Positions 63,351-64,000 of a stretch of 64,000 nucleotides of DNA are shown here, one piece after another; within the stretch, counting starts at the first letter, position 1; each line of letters starts with the position of its first letter. The translations under genes and the position numbers were made by a program. The notes beneath the pieces are model-generated. The model was given only the letters and a program-made list of their open reading frames with translations, ran no database searches and was not told the origin of the DNA. Source of the stretch: Alloteropsis semialata (taxonomy: Eukaryota; Streptophyta; Magnoliopsida; Poales; Poaceae); contig CM014271.1 of the NCBI GenBank assembly GCA_004135705.1, forward strand, positions 34,617,188 through 34,681,187, read 5' to 3'.

Positions 63351-63681
63351 AAAAACTAAGGGGCTGAAACCAGGAAGCAAGAAGCTTCAAACAAAATGCT
63401 CATCAACAGAATGAACTTCGCTTACTAAACCAACTCTAAATGGAAAAGGTGTTCTCATAGACAAGACAAGACGAGCTTCGCTTACTAAATGCTCAAGCAC
63501 ATGAACAAATGACCTCGCATTAAGCAGAAGGTCAACGAATACGCAAGAATAAATAAAAACTCGCTTCGGGGGAGGAGGCGTTTCTCACAAAAATGAAGGA
63601 AAATCAAGTTTACATTCATTCATACGTATTCAATCATACACCCGCACAAGTTATTTACAAAGCAGTGTTAACAAATGGATG

Positions 63682-64000
63682 TCAGAACATCTCAAATACA
63701 TATCCATAAAATTCTTTGCCATATGATCTAAAATGAGGAGCGTTATAAACGCATGCGAAATCCTCAACACTAGGATTAAGGTCCAGAGGTTCAGCCTTAA
63801 TGCTAAGAAAACGAGCAGCTTCGGCATTTCTCCGGGTAGCAAGCTCAACGCGCTCAGAACTTTGGGCAATAAAAGAAGTAAACAAGCTAAAAATATCAAA
63901 CACATTACGACGATAGAACTCGTGGCAGAATTCCCAAAAACCGCTAAGGCATGAATGGAGGTAATGCCGTTGGTACTCTTCCCAAGCGAAGCCAGATACA
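63682..64000 (-). CDS. Partial ORF on the minus strand, running off the window (antisense retroelement ORF?)
   Basis: Open from the right edge to a stop at 63682, at least 105 codons, without a Met of its own before the edge. It reads FAWEEYQRHYLHSCLSGFW, FDIFSLFTSFIAQSSERVEL, ATRRNAEAARFLSIKAEP, then NAPHFRSYGKEFYGYVFEMF. No domain is recognised. Its place, antisense and beyond the tandem repeats of an element with a plus-strand integrase, matches the antisense additional ORFs of Tat elements. Confidence 0.45.
   Translation of the reverse strand, partial: VSGFAWEEYQRHYLHSCLSGFWEFCHEFYRRNVFDIFSLFTSFIAQSSERVELATRRNAEAARFLSIKAEPLDLNPSVEDFACVYNAPHFRSYGKEFYGYVFEMF

Overview
This is a transposon-rich stretch of plant nuclear DNA, almost certainly from a grass (Poaceae). 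The reasons are: Tat-lineage Ty3/gypsy and non-autonomous Copia elements, Stowaway-type MITEs with CTCCCTCC ends, GC-rich first exons next to AT-rich introns, and intron-rich plant receptor kinases. The species cannot be fixed from sequence alone. Two runs of exactly 1000 N (1097-2096 and 24250-25249) are assembly placeholders, and a single N lies at 3424.

Host genes. Three paralogous receptor-like kinases share the layout signal peptide, malectin-like ectodomain, three small LRR exons, one membrane helix and a Ser/Thr kinase (LRR-I type). RLK1 (minus, 23509 to 4294) has 13 recognisable exons that total 2664 nt once insertions are discounted. It is cut by a 2.3-kb LTR element inside the P-loop exon, carries an 8.5-kb LTR element in a kinase intron, and has another LTR element directly behind its stop codon. 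RLK2 (plus, 25760 to 31670) lacks its signal and malectin exons, which may lie in the N gap, and one LRR exon; it carries an L1 LINE and MITEs in introns. RLK3 (minus, 58368 to 37481) has 13 exons totalling 2664 nt (887 aa) with no visible lesion, although an 11.5-kb Tat retrotransposon sits in its intron 2. Between RLK2 and RLK3 lie a complete 10-exon type B histone acetyltransferase gene (HAT1/HAG2, minus, 36502-32598, 466 aa) and a tRNA-Phe(GAA) gene (37074-37146, minus).

Mobile elements, left to right: a Ty3/gypsy integrase scrap (1-360); a Ty3/gypsy 5' end with LTR and gag (2097-4278); a non-autonomous Copia-type element (5380-13835, TSD CCAAC, 1.84-kb LTRs) with a 705-aa gag ORF; an integrase-only mini Ty3/gypsy element (14940-17265, TSD GTAAA); an LTR-like insertion (18200-19050); a 5'-truncated L1 (28159-29982); a complete Tat-lineage Ty3/gypsy element (45610-57135, TSD ATAAA) that also carries two antisense ORFs, one with four in-phase candidate introns; an L1 with a 5' inversion (60783-62437); a receptor fragment fused to an integrase fragment (62452-62895); and the 3' part of a further retroelement with 58-bp tandem repeats and an antisense ORF running off the right edge.

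How it fits together: the region is a dispersed receptor-kinase cluster being remodelled by retrotransposons. Alignment of RLK1 with RLK3 supplies the empty site for the Copia-type insertion. I found no prokaryotic-type system or CRISPR array. The most novel-looking items are the antisense spliced gene inside the Tat element (same strand as the host RLK3), the integrase-only mini-element, and the TE-by-TE disassembly of RLK1. Splice sites were assigned by eye (GT-AG, phase and paralogue agreement) and may be off by a base or two.
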